Shown: positions 1 to 13,507, numbered from the stretch's first letter. The stretch: 64,000 nucleotides of DNA from Syngnathus acus (GCF_901709675.1 NC_051095.1:11423956-11487955), one strand, 5' to 3'. Program-made: numbers and translations. The notes: generated from the sequence alone by a model not told the origin.

Positions 1-788
1 CCCTGTGCTCTGTAATATGATGATGCTATTGCTTTAATTGATCAGAATCCTAACAGGATCAAAGTATGCTGGGGCACAGCCTGGAGCCTCAGCCACCTTC
101 TCCACGACTGTCACTGTCCATTAGGATGTGCACGAATACGCTCTTGACAATAATTCATCAAAGAGGATTCGTGGATAGCATCCACCTGAGCTGATGACTT
201 AGCCAAAGCCTTCGCTGGGGAACTGCGACTCATCAAGAGACGACATTGTCTGTCGTCCCCTCGTTCATCAGGCGCGATTAAAATTCCAAAAGCAATCTCA
301 GTGCTACATCACCAGATGGCTCTTCTCGTATTGTCTTGGAGAATATTGCTGAGGCAGCCTGTGTGGGCCACATGTTGCGCGAGCTGCCAAAGCCCGTTGG
401 TAGCGGTACAGTGCCACTTCAAAAGTCTAACCTCCCAAAGGTTCTATCATTCAGAATTTGGCATGGAAATAAAACTTGGGAAAATGTGTCTCGAAAATGC
501 ACACTACCAAGTGTCAGTATAGTGTAAAATGTACTTGATGCACTTGAAAGAATCAAGGGTGAAAGTATCCTTCACAAGGATTTAGGACGTTAGTCAACCT
601 ATTAGCAAACAGCTATTGTTAATTAATATTATTGAGTTTATAAATGAGTTTCAGCCTCTTGTCCATCGTGAATAAAATGTATGTTTGGGCATACAGATGG
701 TCTGAGGAGGTTCCAATTTTTTTTCACAAAATCGTACAAATTCCACTCTGAACATACGTATTGATGAATCACAGATTTATGGTTTGGT

Positions 789-871
789 TTAAAAAGGTCC
801 AATAAGTGTATGATTAATATTGGTTCTGTTTGTAAAGGTCCAATAACTGTACAATCAATAAAGGTTTTGTA
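789..871 (+). repeat. 41-bp tandem duplication
   Basis: AAAGGTCCAATAAGTGTATG (793) and AAAGGTCCAATAACTGTACA (834) start two adjacent diverged copies, each followed by AT-AATA and GGTT-TGT. Confidence 0.75.
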
Positions 872-3800
872 ATAGCAGCACTTTGAAACACCCACCATTC
901 ATTTTACTGAATCGAATTATGACCATTTGACTCTGTAATGTCATATTTAGAATCCATTAATAGCAATGAGAATTTTCTTCGTTTTTTTAAACGGAGGAAA
1001 TTGGAATTCAATCATTGTCAAGTATGTGTAACGATCTTTGATTAGATTCAAATTTGTTTCATGCAAACCCGCATCTTTGACAGTTCCACTGGATATACAT
1101 TGCCCTGAGCTATCCGTTTGAAAGCAAGGATTTACTAAAGCACTCAATTACCCCCTCGCTACTTTCTCTGAGTTAGTTTTTGACTCTTTAGCACCTATAA
1201 CTCCATGTTTTATAGGTTCAAGCACCTGCGGCAAGTGGAGACAGACTGATGGCTGGACCAGCAGAATAAACTGCTCACACTGTTTTTGGGCACTTTGTCA
1301 GTTTTTCATTCCTCCGCTGGCTGGCGTTCGCTAAAGCTGCCTCCCTCTGATGGACAGCCAAAGCGGAGCCATCTTGTTACTACATATCATTAATTCTGCA
1401 GGTCCACATTGTTATGTATGTGGTTGTCAATTGGTAGGGTTACATGGGAAAAATAGTACAGAACTAATTTGTAGGAAACTATGGACCAAGAAAGAATCGG
1501 TGACATTTTCATGCCGATTAAGATGAATGTGGGGTTCCATTCATGTTTCTCACTTTTGTTAACCTTGCGATATTTTTCTGACATTTTTGCCAATTTCTCA
1601 TTGAATAATGCATGACTCTTAATGAATCTGCTCTGGTCTTTCTGGGTTGCGCTTGCATGTTATCCATGTGTGGACTCCCTCCGGGTAATCCTGCTTCATG
1701 CCGCTGTCTAAAAACATGCATGTTAAGATAATTAAACACTCGGAAATGTTCGTAGGGGAGAATATATTTGTGTGAAATTAGTAGACTGCATTTGCATAGT
1801 GAATAATATCTTTTTAGGCAGACAATAATGCTTCTCCTGAAAGAGAAGTCCCTTTCATTGCAAATTTGACCATAAATGCAGCAAGGCTAACTCATGATGC
1901 GGTCAGCTTCTTTACAAAATGGCGGCCACGATATTGGCAGACTTCAAGCAGACGTAGTCAAAACAAATAAACACAATAATACCTGCTACATGAGATGGCC
2001 CCCCTCCGTTTAATCATCACACTTGTCAATTCAAGTAGAATGATAGCGCACATGACAAGGCAAGCCCCCGTTCTCTCATCTTTCATACCTGTTTTTCACA
2101 CCCTGATACGCAGACACCCTTTCAGCAAACAGGCAAATCAAAAAGCACCAAACACTCAGATAACTTTACACTTTCGAGGTGCCGAGCCCTTTTGACAGCT
2201 CAGAAATGGTTTCTATTCATTTTTTGACAATTGTTCGGTTTTCCCTCCACCCCATTGAATTTGCACAACAATAGCTGCCACAGGCATGTGTCTGTATGCG
2301 CTGGCTATCTTTCCCCTTCCAAGCTGGAGCAAAGCTGCCTTTATTTGCTCTTAAATGTCTGCCGTCAATGTCTGGCTGCTCCAAGAATGTTACCTGCAAT
2401 ATATGCAGCCAGCTCCACATGTGGATGGATGACCACCTTGAGATATGAGCGGTGAGTCAGGACATTATGGAGGTGTTCAGTCCACAAGGGAAAGTTCCTA
2501 GGGGTTCTCACTTCAAAGAGCAAATTCACTCGTGCAATTTTCAAAGGTCATGGGGAGCTGTAATAGTAAAGTTAAGGCAGAGCTATAGCACAACATTTCC
2601 ACATCCCTCATCAATATATCTTACTGGCCTCTTTCGCCACTTGGGTAATTTGGGGCAGCATTCATATTGACCTTAGATTGGTATTTCGTGATACAGCCAT
2701 GAATAAAGGCCCACTTTTTTTCAATAACTTCACGGCAATTTATTTTGACAATCCAGGTCCTTAATAATATTAAATGCTGCCTAAAATCTGTACTCTCAAT
2801 AAAGTTTCAATGATGAATTTGACCATGACACTGATTAAATCAACCATTTTCTAATGACTTCCCACCTGAGCTTGACAGGCATCACGGAAGCGATTGCGTT
2901 CATACATCGAACAGCGACTGGGTGCTCGTGGCAATGAATGCGGACTTTAAATCCAGCTAAGGCATCAGCGTGATTTACAGACAAAGATTGATTTGAGGTG
3001 CAATAACATTGTTGTGGGTCTTATTCCTGCCATGTACATGTCTGTGATTTAAATACATGCCATGAAGAATGCAGTAGTCTCCGACACGGATGTGTGCCGT
3101 TAAATCACACGTAAAGCCTGAAAGGGACGTTTCTTCATGCTCTCAGTGAACTCATGCCGCTAGTATTCATTACAGTTCTATTACACCTTGAAATATTGTC
3201 CTCTCAGAGTAGAATTTCAAGCATTGTAAGCAGAGACATTAGTAGTAACAAGGGTAATAAATAGCAACATAATACTGGGAAGCCCATGCTGCGGATGCAA
3301 AGCAGTAGAAGAAACTTACACGGTGGTTGCATTGTTACATTAGTAAAGAAGTAACAATTAGCCACGATGTAAAAAAAAAAAACCCAACCTTCTACAGTGA
3401 TTAAATTACTAAAGGCTGTCAGCTTGACAGTTTTTATTACACAAATGCTCATTGCTTCCAAAAGTGGCAGCGATAACACGTTTGGATTAATAAGACAACT
3501 GTTCTGATTAAGATGGGAGAAAATGCTTGTATTTGGAAGATTAGGCCACAGGACTTGTTATAGAATTGAGTAAAATATGTTTTCAGTATTTGTTAGTATA
3601 AGGAGCGTAATTACTCTCAAACGACCAAGGCCAGATAATAAAAGTTAATAAAAGTTGGACTGGAGCAAGAGTAATTTCAATAAAATAAGATTTAGAATAG
3701 TTATTGAAAATGTGTCAATTTTATCCCATGAAGAGCAGCCATCGCACGGTAAACGGTTCCAAAGGTGACTTCATTTGACAAAACCACATTTCCAGTGTAC

Positions 3801-6554
3801 CAGTAATGATTGCAGAGTAAATTATGCATTCTTAGTACAAGAGGCATGAACGTGTGTCAGTCATTTCATCACACTTAAGTCACCCTTTCTGAAGCCTGCA
3901 TGTTTCCAAGCTAATCAGTGCAGCCAAACTATATAGTCATACATCACTTGCACATTAAGTCACGTCATTTGCAATGTGCATTAATCAGACGGACTCTAGA
4001 TACTATAAAGAAGCCATTAAAGTAATAGCAGCTCATGTTTTATAAATTTCAGTGTGTCTCCTCCTGTTTTTAAAAAAAAATAAAATAAAAGCGTCGACGC
4101 TATTGTTCACACACATTAGAAAAAATTTCACACTTTCCTGACAACAAAGCTTTTTCATCTCTTAGCTTGGTTCAAGGGATTCTTACAGTTTGCTAAGTGC
4201 TGTCTTGCATTTCAAAAGACACAGCACGTGTTGCACGAGTGTAATAAAGCCGGAGCATTTATGGCGCCCAATAACCCAGAAGTCTTAATAAAAATGAAAG
4301 CTGACATTGGCATGAAGGATCCTCCACACTAGCTGTCTTTAATTTCTAAGATGTTCCATTAAAACTGGAGCACTTCCTCACAAGCAGAGCTTTTATCCTG
4401 ATTGCTTACAGGAAGAGAGAGGGGGGCAAACAACGACCTTCAGTTTTTCTGCAACCCAGTCCCTCCAGCCTGTGTGGACACGTGCAGAGTATCAATACAG
4501 TATCAATCAAAGAGTTATCTAGCCTTTCTATGATGGATAGAGCTTGATGTCTCTCAGCAAACATCATCATTGTGTGAATGCGAGGGAGAAGCTCCCTTGT
4601 GAAGAAACCGAGGCTAGGTCTACATGTGCACAGGTCTTAACCTTTGTTACTATAACCCCAAATTGTTAAAAATCCAATCAGGGTCGCTTTCATATGTGGT
4701 TCTAGATCGGATGCATATCGATTTTTTTTGCAATGCGACTGCAGTCTGAACGGCCAGACCTAGAAGTAATCATGGCGAGGAGACAAACTAAGCTCTGGAA
4801 GGCAATTGACTGTTTAATTTTCCATGGATCTACAAAGTTTTTATTGGTAACAGTTTTGACCTTGTTTCACTTTAACCTAACCCCACAGTGGACATTTGTG
4901 GTGACAGCTACGTAGTAGGTACATTTATTACACAAGGCAATTTCCCTTCTTTTTAATTTCTTTTTATTTTGTTCTGAATGTTTATCTGTATTTTTTTTTT
5001 TTAGGATTTTTAGAGTTTTTGATATTTATTATACATTTTTTAAATTAATCAAAGGGTTACACTTACACATACCTCTATTTTACAGGAATCTGATATATTT
5101 TAAATCTATTCTCCTCATAACTAAAGTAAAACGTAAAAAGTAAAATGTCTCATGCTTTTGGTGATCTGCTCATTAGCAGAAAAAAACATGCATCCCAATT
5201 ATAATTAGGAGCTGGAGGAAAAAGGCACATTTGCATGTTCAATTAGTGCCAGTGCGATGCCAGATAGATAATCCTCAAGACTGGCTAACGTCCTTGCATC
5301 TGAACTTCTTCAGCTGCCATTTTGTTTTGAAGCTGAAGAAGAAAAATAAAGGGACGTCACGTAGGGAACACAACTGTTGATCTACATTTAATAAGATGGT
5401 CAAAACCGCTCTCCTGCCAAAGGAGGTTGAGCTTTTAATGACCATTTCTGCTTTCTGGGTCTCAGACTTAAAGCTTGATTGTTTGGCGCACAATTAACAG
5501 GTAGGCTATCTTATTATTGGCGAAACACTGTACATCCCGCTGACTATTGCGGGAATAGAAGGCGCTAGAGACACATAGCGAGAAGGCGTGTGTCCCCAGC
5601 ATGCTTTTACTGGCTGTGAAGGCAGGGAGACAGATGGGTGCAGTGAAGAGGGGATTAGATGGGAGCGGCAGGGCAGGAACCCGGGTGTAAAAAAAAAAAA
5701 AAAAATGCAGCCCTCACGAGAGGATGACCAGGCCAGCCTTCACGCGGGCCAAAAGGGGAGGTGGGGGAGGCTTGTGATGGATGTACCCTCTGACTGGAGC
5801 CATTGGCACACCCACATGGAGACGCCACCAAGGCCAGGCCAGAGGAGCAGGCAATCAAAGAGAGGCCGGAGGGCTAGGATGATATAAGAGGATCCAGCTT
5901 ATTAAATAGGCTTCAGGAGGGGCATGGAGCATCTCAACTAAGTTGTCATACTGGCACCAAAAGACTTTGTGTTACATAGAAAGCACAATCTGCAGGCAGC
6001 CATGACAGGCCGCATACAGTGCCAGTGGGATTACTGTCATTAGAAGCATGCAAACAGACACACAACACACTCGCGCACATGCGCACACACTAGGGAGATT
6101 CAACACAATGTGTCAACCCTGATTTACCTCTACCTAACCTGGGCCTCATTATCCTGCATCTGAGCCACACAGGGAAGAAAGAGAAGGTGCATGAGTGCAT
6201 ACTGGCTATGAAGGAGTATCCCGTGCTGTCAGATTGGATCATATTCTATTAGAGACCACTTCACTTTGGCAAAACTGCTTCCACAGTGGCACCTATACCT
6301 CGAGTCGATGACAATTTGGAAGTGGGTGAATATTTTAGGGAGAAATACGCCTCCAAAGTGAGATTACCCGAGGCCTCAGAACAATCTCGTCATATTTCAG
6401 ATCAGTGAGATTCTGAATTAATCACTTCACAAGCGTGTTTGATTTTCAGTCTGTTTTTGTGATGTCACCAAAGAACTGTGTCAGGATGACAAAGACGAAA
6501 AAATAAAAAACATGTGACAACAGTATAAATGACCTAATAGCATCTTACATCTTA

Positions 6555-7315
6555 CGCAGTGTTTTTTGGAGGAGCTAAAACTTTTGATAGCTTAGTACTA
6601 GCCTCGAACCATCAAACATAGCTAATTACGCTCCTGGTGATGAAACTTTGACGACAGTGTCAATTTCAGTTAAATAGCCAGCGGAAACCTTTATGCCATA
6701 TAACATTGCACCAGAAACGCTACCGTTCAGAAGATCCGTTAATCAATCAATCGATTCTTGATATAACATTATAAGAGATCTCACCCACCCTACCAGACTC
6801 CTGCTCCACCATTCATTAATATTTGAAAACGGCGCTCGAATGGGGCGTTGCCTGCAGGACTACTGGGCTTGTGATTGAGAGAGAGGCTTGGGCACAGTCT
6901 GGCTAAAGTATGACCGAAATAATTCTATTCTACGACTCCTAAATAAACAAACCAAATGCAATGCTAATAAATCACTAACCTGAAAACCAATTCAATGACG
7001 TTCGCAAATGCTAATATTGCAACTTCAACTTGTTACGGAGGCAGAGCAACTATATTAAGGTTCCGGAAGTGACGTCAGAATTTCCTGCTATTCAAATCGG
7101 AGGACAGAAAGACAACTTTTCATGCAGTGCAGAGTTTAACCAAAAGATGGCGTCACACAGACGACTTTTGCCACGACTTCAAGTTCCAACAAACATACAC
7201 TATTAAGTTAAAATAATGACCAAGACATTAAGACAGCATTACTAGATACCCGTTTCTACAGTTTATCAGCCCCCCCAAAAAAAGTTGCTTTCGGGGTGAG
7301 TACCCCTTTAATATG
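6555..7315 (+). repeat. probable decayed non-autonomous DNA transposon
   Basis: The left region GTTTTTTGGAGGAGCTAAAA then CTTTTGATAGCTTAG recurs, diverged, at 47042-47083 (CTTTTTTGGAGTGCTGACGC, then TTCTGACAGCTTAGCG). The right region ends AAAGTTGCTTTCGGGGTGAG then TACCCCTTTAA, and its reverse complement shows weak similarity to the left end (TTTTTTTGGGGGGGCT). In between are a TGACGTCA site (7070-7077) and GC-richer sequence. Boundaries and class are inferred. Confidence 0.4.
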
Positions 7316-9218
7316 TAATTTTTCCATAATATGTCTCATTTGAACACATCACCGGTCGGTCCACTTTTATGCTAGTGACAGTTGACTCTCCACGAGTTAT
7401 TTCTCTCTCTATTATTTGCCCACCCAAAAAAAGTTTCAGAGAGGAAAGCATTCTTTCCCATTGCGTCTCCTGCTCTAATTTCCATTTCCGTTCGGAACTC
7501 AACACAATATTTCTTTCTAACGAGCAGCAGACTGCAAACATGTATAAGAAATCGTTACACAAATCCATTACAGGGGGCCTACCTAAAAGCAGGTGTGCTC
7601 ATGCAATTGTATAATTCATTTGATTATGGATTTTCACTTCAGCTCCGCCGCTGCTCTCCAGATGCTTTCTATTCTTGTTTACAGGGTTGTCTTGGAAACA
7701 AGAACATCCTGTCAATTACGACTACAGCAAGACAATATGATGGGATTAAAAATATGACTAAAACTTGGAGGAAACACAGGTTTTATTTTAATTAATCCAC
7801 GAATAAATTTGGTGTAATTACAGGGATCAATGCTGTGTTCAAACTGACTTCCACTCGATAAATCGCAGCAAGTCCCGGCTTTCTATTTCTAACTACCAGG
7901 TATCTTTTGAGTTTTTACTGGCGCTTTTTTCCCATCAGTGGCATGCTTACTGCAAGTACAGCACCATTCAGGGTGGAAAACAAACTCGGTAATATCCCAT
8001 TTACTGGGAGGCAGGAGATGGTTTCACTGGCAGTATAATAACAGGCTACATGAAGCGTAGCATTATAGAGTAGGAATAAAAGCAGCTTGATTGGTAAAAA
8101 TCTAATCCAAAAGCAGTCCTCGCCCATCTCATGAAATTGAAGCAATTAATAATATTTCAATGCAAATTGGAGTGTAGCAAACACATGACCAACTCTTAGC
8201 ATTTTGGGGGAAATGAAAGGACAGTTTTTACACGCATTTCAAAAACTATAAAAAAAAAAAAAGATTCAACCCTAGCAAAATGAAAAAAATTATTTAATGC
8301 AATCTACTATCTGCCACGTACAGTTTAAGCATCTTATTCTGCCAACCATGCGTGTCCAAAGTACCTAGTTAGTGGCTTTACAAGCAGAGTAAATGTGTGT
8401 ATGGATGTAAAATGTGAAGATTTCTCATTTAGAATATTAACCAGCAAATAAACATCGCTTTACAACAGAATGGATGCAATACAACTGCGTCAACAGGATG
8501 AGTAAATATGTGAGTGAAGGTAATAATTCAAGGTTAAGAATGATGCAGTTACTGCGTCGCTCTGCAGGGTGTAGCAGGAATTTGACATTCACGGATGGAT
8601 CCCACAGCGGTGGCTCGTTAAAGTAAGTCCGAGCCACAATTTACTTCTTAATTCAATGATGCATCAGGGAAGTATGTCTATGAGGCATGCTTACTGCAAG
8701 CACAGGTTAAGCACACATGCTGCACTTACTATAAAAGACATAGCCAACGAGAGTAGTATATTATTATGAGACAGCATTAAGGAAGCCTGAGGATGAACAT
8801 TCCCTACAAAGAGACGAGTGGTGCGTGTGTGTGTCTGTACATATGTGTTAGTCATTTAGAAGGACTGAATGGCTCTTCCAAAGTGCATCATGTTGTTAAT
8901 CTTGTTCACATACAAAAAAAATTATACCCGCAGGTACATTTCTGACATCCAAAAGGAGGCGGGGAGGGGGGGGTTTACAAGCAAAAGCAGCAAAGCATCA
9001 CAAGACCCACATGTGGAATTTCCCCGTGGTATTGAACAACAGAATAATTGAAATGCAAACACCTGCTCCATACGGCATTTGTCATGCTGTAATTTCCATT
9101 ACTCAATGACTGCCACTCTGGCTTTGCCAGATTCTAATACCAAGCAGCCCATCAGCAGGTAACAGCTGCACCCCCCTACCCACTATCACCAGCCCAATTT
9201 TGACAGCACCATATGTAC

Positions 9219-9404
9219 CTTCAGAGTGGTGGGAAAGGGTTAACAGGCTGACGCAGGAAGCTCCAATGCCAGAACCAAACACGGTGATGCGGTTGGAGTC
9301 TCCTCCAAAGAAGCCGATGTTCTCACTGATCCACCTTAAAGCCTGGATCTGATCCAGCAGTCCGTAGTTCCCTTTAGCAGCCTGGTCCCCGGTACTGAGG
9401 AAGC
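9219..9404 (-). CDS. nlgn3: neuroligin-3 internal exon with degenerate nucleophile elbow, 186 nt
   Basis: This exon continues the esterase-like domain. It begins [20 protein letters not shown] and ends [16 protein letters not shown], with split glycine codons at both ends and 61 complete codons between. The motif FGSGIGAS sits where active cholinesterases have a G-x-S-x-G elbow; glycine replaces the catalytic serine, the known signature of neuroligins. The [20 protein letters not shown] run is the neuroligin-3 form, since neuroligin-1, -2 and -4 have GSGAG- at this point. The acceptor is TGTTTCAG ending at 9405 and the donor AAG|GTACAT at 9218. A second TTTCAG lies 24 nt upstream, but using it would bring in a stop codon. 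The next coding exon, usually about 790 nt, is not in the window. The preceding intron is 41.9 kb. Confidence 0.96.
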
Positions 9405-9889
9405 CTGAAACACATTCAGATAAAGAGATCTGAAACGCATACACTGGAGAGACAATGTTAAACTTTTATACTGAGTTCTCAAATAGGCTTTTGAATAAAG
9501 TAGGATGTTTGGGACTTGCAAAAAATATGGTCTGAGGACCAACATTGGGCCAACATTAGGTACAATGTGGAGTCACTCCTCCTACTTTGACTTTAACCTC
9601 CACCATTGCTAAATTTCAGCAACTCCGTCAACTACATATGCTAATATTAGCATACCTTAGTTCTCATTTGTGTAGTATTGTATTCAAAGTCTCACATCTC
9701 ATCTCATTTCAACTTAAAGTACAGAGGTGACTTAAAAATTGTACATCCTCTTTACCCATTGAAATAAATAGAAATGCCATTTAACTAAGCTCTGATTTTA
9801 AAACTGGCCTATTCATCACTTTATAGGATAAGCGGTTCAGAGAATGGATGGCTGGATGCGATGGATTTAGCATGAGGCGATAAGACATT

Positions 9890-9970
9890 TATTTGGGTTC
9901 ACCATCATAATGGCCCTCCAAAGGAGACTATCATTGCAATGTGGCCCGCGACAAAAATTAGACACCCCTG
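9890..9970 (+). mobile_element. 3' end fragment of an hAT-like element
   Basis: ATGGCCCTCCAAAGGAGACT, then AATGTGGCCCGCGACAAAAA, and finally GACACCCCTG. The terminal CACCCCTG and the GTGGCCCGCGACAAAAA run are familiar as one end of hAT-like repeats whose other end begins CAGGGGTGTC. The opposite end was not found nearby. A SINE-tail-like GCGGTTCAGAGAATGGATGG lies just upstream (9831-9850). Confidence 0.55.
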
Positions 9971-11930
9971 TGTCGTTATACTCTCGTGCGTCTTGTGTAT
10001 TGTGTATAAGCATGTATCATCAACGTGAAAGGTTACGTATCTGCTAACCGTCACGCCAGTTGACAGCTGCGATGAAATCATGACTTATTCGATGACAAGG
10101 TTGTTGGTAAAATAGGAATGTGTGAGGACCCCATGCCATCTAGCATCTTATGGGAAATAAATGTCATGTCACCCTGGGTGAACACCCATCATCTGATGTA
10201 TCGATCAGTCCAGATGATAACCTTATGGATCACTGGGAAAAAAGGGAGCAATGGTCATATGTTCAAGCCATAACAAGGGCATCCTTTATCTTCATTTTCA
10301 GTTCATTTTGTGAATCCCTCACTCGATAACATTCCCAGCAGGTTCTATCCACGGACATTCCCAGAGCGTCACATGCTCAACAATGTTTGATTTGGACAGT
10401 GACTCTCTCTTGGGCCCATCAGACCTCATATGGAATTATTTCACCACCCTGTCTCAGCGGCTCTCACGGGCCCAAGCCCTGCTGAATGATGGATAATTGA
10501 GAGCTAAGGGAGAAGTTCAAAGGCAGGCACGCCCCAAAGTCCCGACGGTGGTCTCAATGTCCATCAAGCCAGAGAACATGCATGCGAGGCGACAACTATG
10601 AGATGTGTGGACACAAAGAAGCACCCCTCCCTCCAAGGACTGCTAAACACATCATAGGCAGTGAATGTGGTGGTGGTGGATTGCATACCCTTCAGCGTTT
10701 CTCAGCTTTGTTTCTATTTCATGGTCAATGCCTCTATGTAATGACGACTGTTTTTAAGCCCTGTGGGATGAAAGAAAAGTGCTTTGAAGGCATCGCTTGC
10801 TCAGAAAAAAAATACAAATCTGTGTTCGTGACCCAGGTCAGACAGAGCCATGATCACGCTGGATAAACACAGATTAGAAAGCATCTGCTCTGCACTCATT
10901 AGCTGTTTACGCTTTGGTCTGAGTGTTTGTCCTAATAACTTTCTACCTTTCCTCCACCATGATAGACAGCCTGCCCTGCCTTCAGAATCGCAGCTGCCAT
11001 GCCCTCGCACGCCTGACGGCTGCGACTGAGTGGCATCGGAAAGGACGAGCCTCATCATGGATACGGTGAGGAGGAAGTGGTGCGGGCAGCAAAGCAGGAG
11101 ACAAATGGATCAACAGATGGTCTCCTTCAGACGCATCGCCGAGGATGACAGAGCAGCGTGGCACATGCAGAGAAAGGGAGGGAGCGCCAAGGAGACAGGC
11201 AGAGGAATAGAAAAAGACAGGAGGGAGAAGGGGAGGACTCCATCTGAAGAGCTTTTCATTCACCTCTCACTGTCCTCTTTTCATGCCATCAGCACGAAAG
11301 GGCAACAGACTTGTACTACCTTCTCTTGGGTGAGACTATATTTTGCTGAGAATTCAACTTATTTAGGTTACCATGTGTCCGTCAGCTTAGGGAATACACC
11401 AGATGGACTTTGGCATTGAGACATACTCTCTACGATATATATTAATCAATAGGTGGTGTGGATGGAAATTTTAGGGAGCGCTCACACTACGGCACTTTGA
11501 TCATATTGTCCGTTGGTGCGATTACCCCTCCTACTGTTGCTCACTGATCCACACGCACACTGCCTGCTGAACTCATTCATGCTTCAGTGTGCTTATGTAT
11601 CATCACTACTTGATAAATCATTGGATCTTTCTCGGCTTAACTCAAGTTGTTCTGTCTCCATAGTGGCGGCTCTTACAAACTCTCAGGAGTAGCAGTCACA
11701 TCACTTCCAGTATAGAACAAGGCTCTAGGGTGCAACCAATTTGGTCACACGTGCGCCATGATTTCTCACTGGTGCGACTAAAAAACAATAAGAGGTTGCA
11801 GCGGTAGGACCAGGGCGAGGGATTGTTACTTAATCATTCACCAGTCAATATTGCTTAAAACGATAGGAAGCTATTTTTTAAACACTGACACTTTGATGTT
11901 CAGAATCATCTGCTGCGGTTTTCTGGCAAA

Positions 11931-12045
11931 AGGTAGACTCAACCCTGGACTGGTTGCCAGTTAATATAGGACTAGGACACATACTAGTTACACATACCAT
12001 ACAACCGTTTTATGCTCAGATTCACACTGTCAATGAGCAGAGACT
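11931..12045 (-). mobile_element. very degenerate SINE-body fragment
   Basis: GGTAGACTCAACCCTGGACT, then GGTTGCCAG, followed by ATTCACACTGTCAATG, keeps the block order of the SINE body (CTGGACTGGTCGCCAG, then CACACTCA). Only short matches remain. Confidence 0.4.
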
Positions 12046-12199
12046 CAACCGGTAAGAGAAACAATCCCATTATATGACATAAACAGGTTGGCCACCTGTG
12101 CATGTGACACCTGTCACACAAATTCCTCATTGCTAGTCTTAGCAGGCCCCATTGCATTCAAATTTGTGCAAACAATTAACAGACTGTAATTTTCTATTT

Positions 12200-12300
12200 T
12201 GTAGTGAAATATTTGATGAACGTTGTGAAGGAACTGGAGCATCCTGACTGCAACTCCATCAAACACTTCTGGGATGAACTACGGGAGGGATAGAATATGT
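12200..12300 (+). pseudogene. possible remnant of a Tc1/mariner-like transposase
   Basis: On the + strand, 12234-12290 reads about LEHPDCNSIKHFWDELREG and then a stop. This resembles the C-terminal transposase motif SPDLNPIEHLWDEL, with the catalytic aspartate and the WDEL part in the right order. Only about 20 residues match, with no termini, so the call is tentative. Confidence 0.35.
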
Positions 12301-12865
12301 TCCAGGCCCTCATAAATGACCTCACAGCTGTGCCTCAACGCTCCAAAATCTTGTATACTCTATCCAGAATCTGTTAAAGCTGCAAAAGTGGAAGTCAACA
12401 CCATACTTGCACTGTCAAACTTGTAAGTGTAGAACCCATGTACTCCAAGAATTTCAAGCAAATACACTCTCGGGAATGATGTTCCAAAATGAAAATAATT
12501 AGCTAATATAATCCCCCTGTAACTTCAAAACAAAAGGGAATTAGAGGATGACAAAATATGATCAATTAGAAATGTATATCCATCTGGCAGGATAAGCTCT
12601 GTCCAACGGTCTATTGAGTGGGGACTCTTTGTTTCACCAGGCTGATGCTACTGCATTTATAAATATTTATAAATACATGCGGCCACCAATGTAGAGAGGT
12701 GGAAATCCACTATCTGACACAACAGGACAAGCTGCAGGCACTATTGTAAAAATAATTATTGTTTAACTTCTGGCGATGCTTTAATTGGAAAAGTGACAGC
12801 GAATATTCCCTCTAGAAAGCAATTAAGATAACAGCACAGTTGTTTTGATTCTTGGCTAGACTGTA

Positions 12866-12998
12866 CACCCTTAAAAATTATGGGTTAAAACCAAACCAAT
12901 TTGGGTTAAAAATTGGACCGACCCAGGAGGTTGGGTCACTTTGACCTGATTTACTGGATTGTTTTGGGCAAAACAACCCGAATACAAAGTTGGGACAA
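12866..12998. repeat. GGGTTAAAA-type dispersed repeat
   Basis: Contains TATGGGTTAAAACCAAACCA, TTGGGTTAAAAATTGGACCG, ACCCAGGAGGTTGGGTCA and GGGCAAAACAACCC. Alternating TGGGTTAAAA and AACAACCC blocks are familiar as a non-autonomous fish repeat. Its ends are not defined here. Confidence 0.45.
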
Positions 12999-13199
12999 AT
13001 TATCATTCTTTAACTATATTGTAAAGGTCCATAAACATCTTCTGAAGCTCTCAAGAGAAAGCGTGGTTTACCTCTTCATTACCAGTTTGGGTGATATCAC
13101 CACATAAAGGTACCAGTGATGCCAAAGAGGATGATAACCATAGGACCACAAAAAGTATGTGCTACATGTGTCTATCCAGGATGCTGTGGAAAACACTGT

Positions 13200-13507
13200 G
13201 GAAGGCGGCACTGTGATGCACTGGTGAGCACATCCGCCTGTGTGGAGTTTGCATGTTCTCCCCGTGCCTGCGTGGGTTTTCTCCGGGTACTTCGGTTTCC
13301 TCCCACATCCCAAAAACAATTGAGCACTCCACATTGCTCGTAGATGTGAGTGCGAATGCGGATGGTTGTTCGTCTCTGTGTGCCCTAGGATTGGCTGGCA
13401 ACCAGTTCACGGTTCCTCGCCTGCTGCCCCATGACTGCTGGGATAGGCTCCAGCACACCCGCGACTCCCATGGGGACAAGCGGTATGGATAATGGGTGGA
13501 TGGATGA
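13200..13507 (+). mobile_element. same SINE family, internally deleted copy lacking the B box
   Basis: The head GGCGGCACTGTGATGCACTG matches the start of the full-length copy at 48.4-48.7 kb. At about 13239 the sequence jumps from CATCCGCCT directly to GTGTGGAGTTTGCATG, dropping roughly 45-50 nt that in the other copy contain the B box. The body and the tail (GGATAGGCTCCAGCAC, then GCGGTATGGATAATGGGTGG) are present. No clear target duplication was found. Without a B box it should not be transcribed by pol III. Confidence 0.88.

Larger units (their letters stand above)
1..9218 (-). other. partial intron downstream of the 186-nt exon
   Basis: Non-coding, interpreted as nlgn3 intron. The long exon expected next (beginning with the LFQ-type continuation after SEG) is not found down to position 1. 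Only a small tandem duplication at 789-871 and a probable decayed DNA transposon at 6555-7315 stand out. In 1-780, 880-6550 and 7320-9200 I see no gene and no recognised repeat apart from homopolymer runs and a short CA-rich patch near 6057-6094. Confidence 0.7.

Noticed and set aside
336-527. Plus-strand frame near the window start as an exon of another gene
   Set aside because: No recognised domain and no convincing flanking splice sites.
4680-4910. Possible dispersed repeat around GCAATGCGACTGCAGTCTGA
   Set aside because: It feels familiar from fish sequence, but I could not define ends or find a second copy in the window.
7940-8700. GGCATGCTTACTGCAAG occurs twice, at 7940-7956 and 8684-8700
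   Set aside because: A single exact 17-mer pair is not unlikely in 64 kb, and the flanks do not align.
9405-9429. Alternative acceptor 24 nt upstream of the 186-nt exon
   Set aside because: A TTTCAG is present, but using it would introduce TGA in the neuroligin frame. It is more likely a chance repeat of the acceptor motif.
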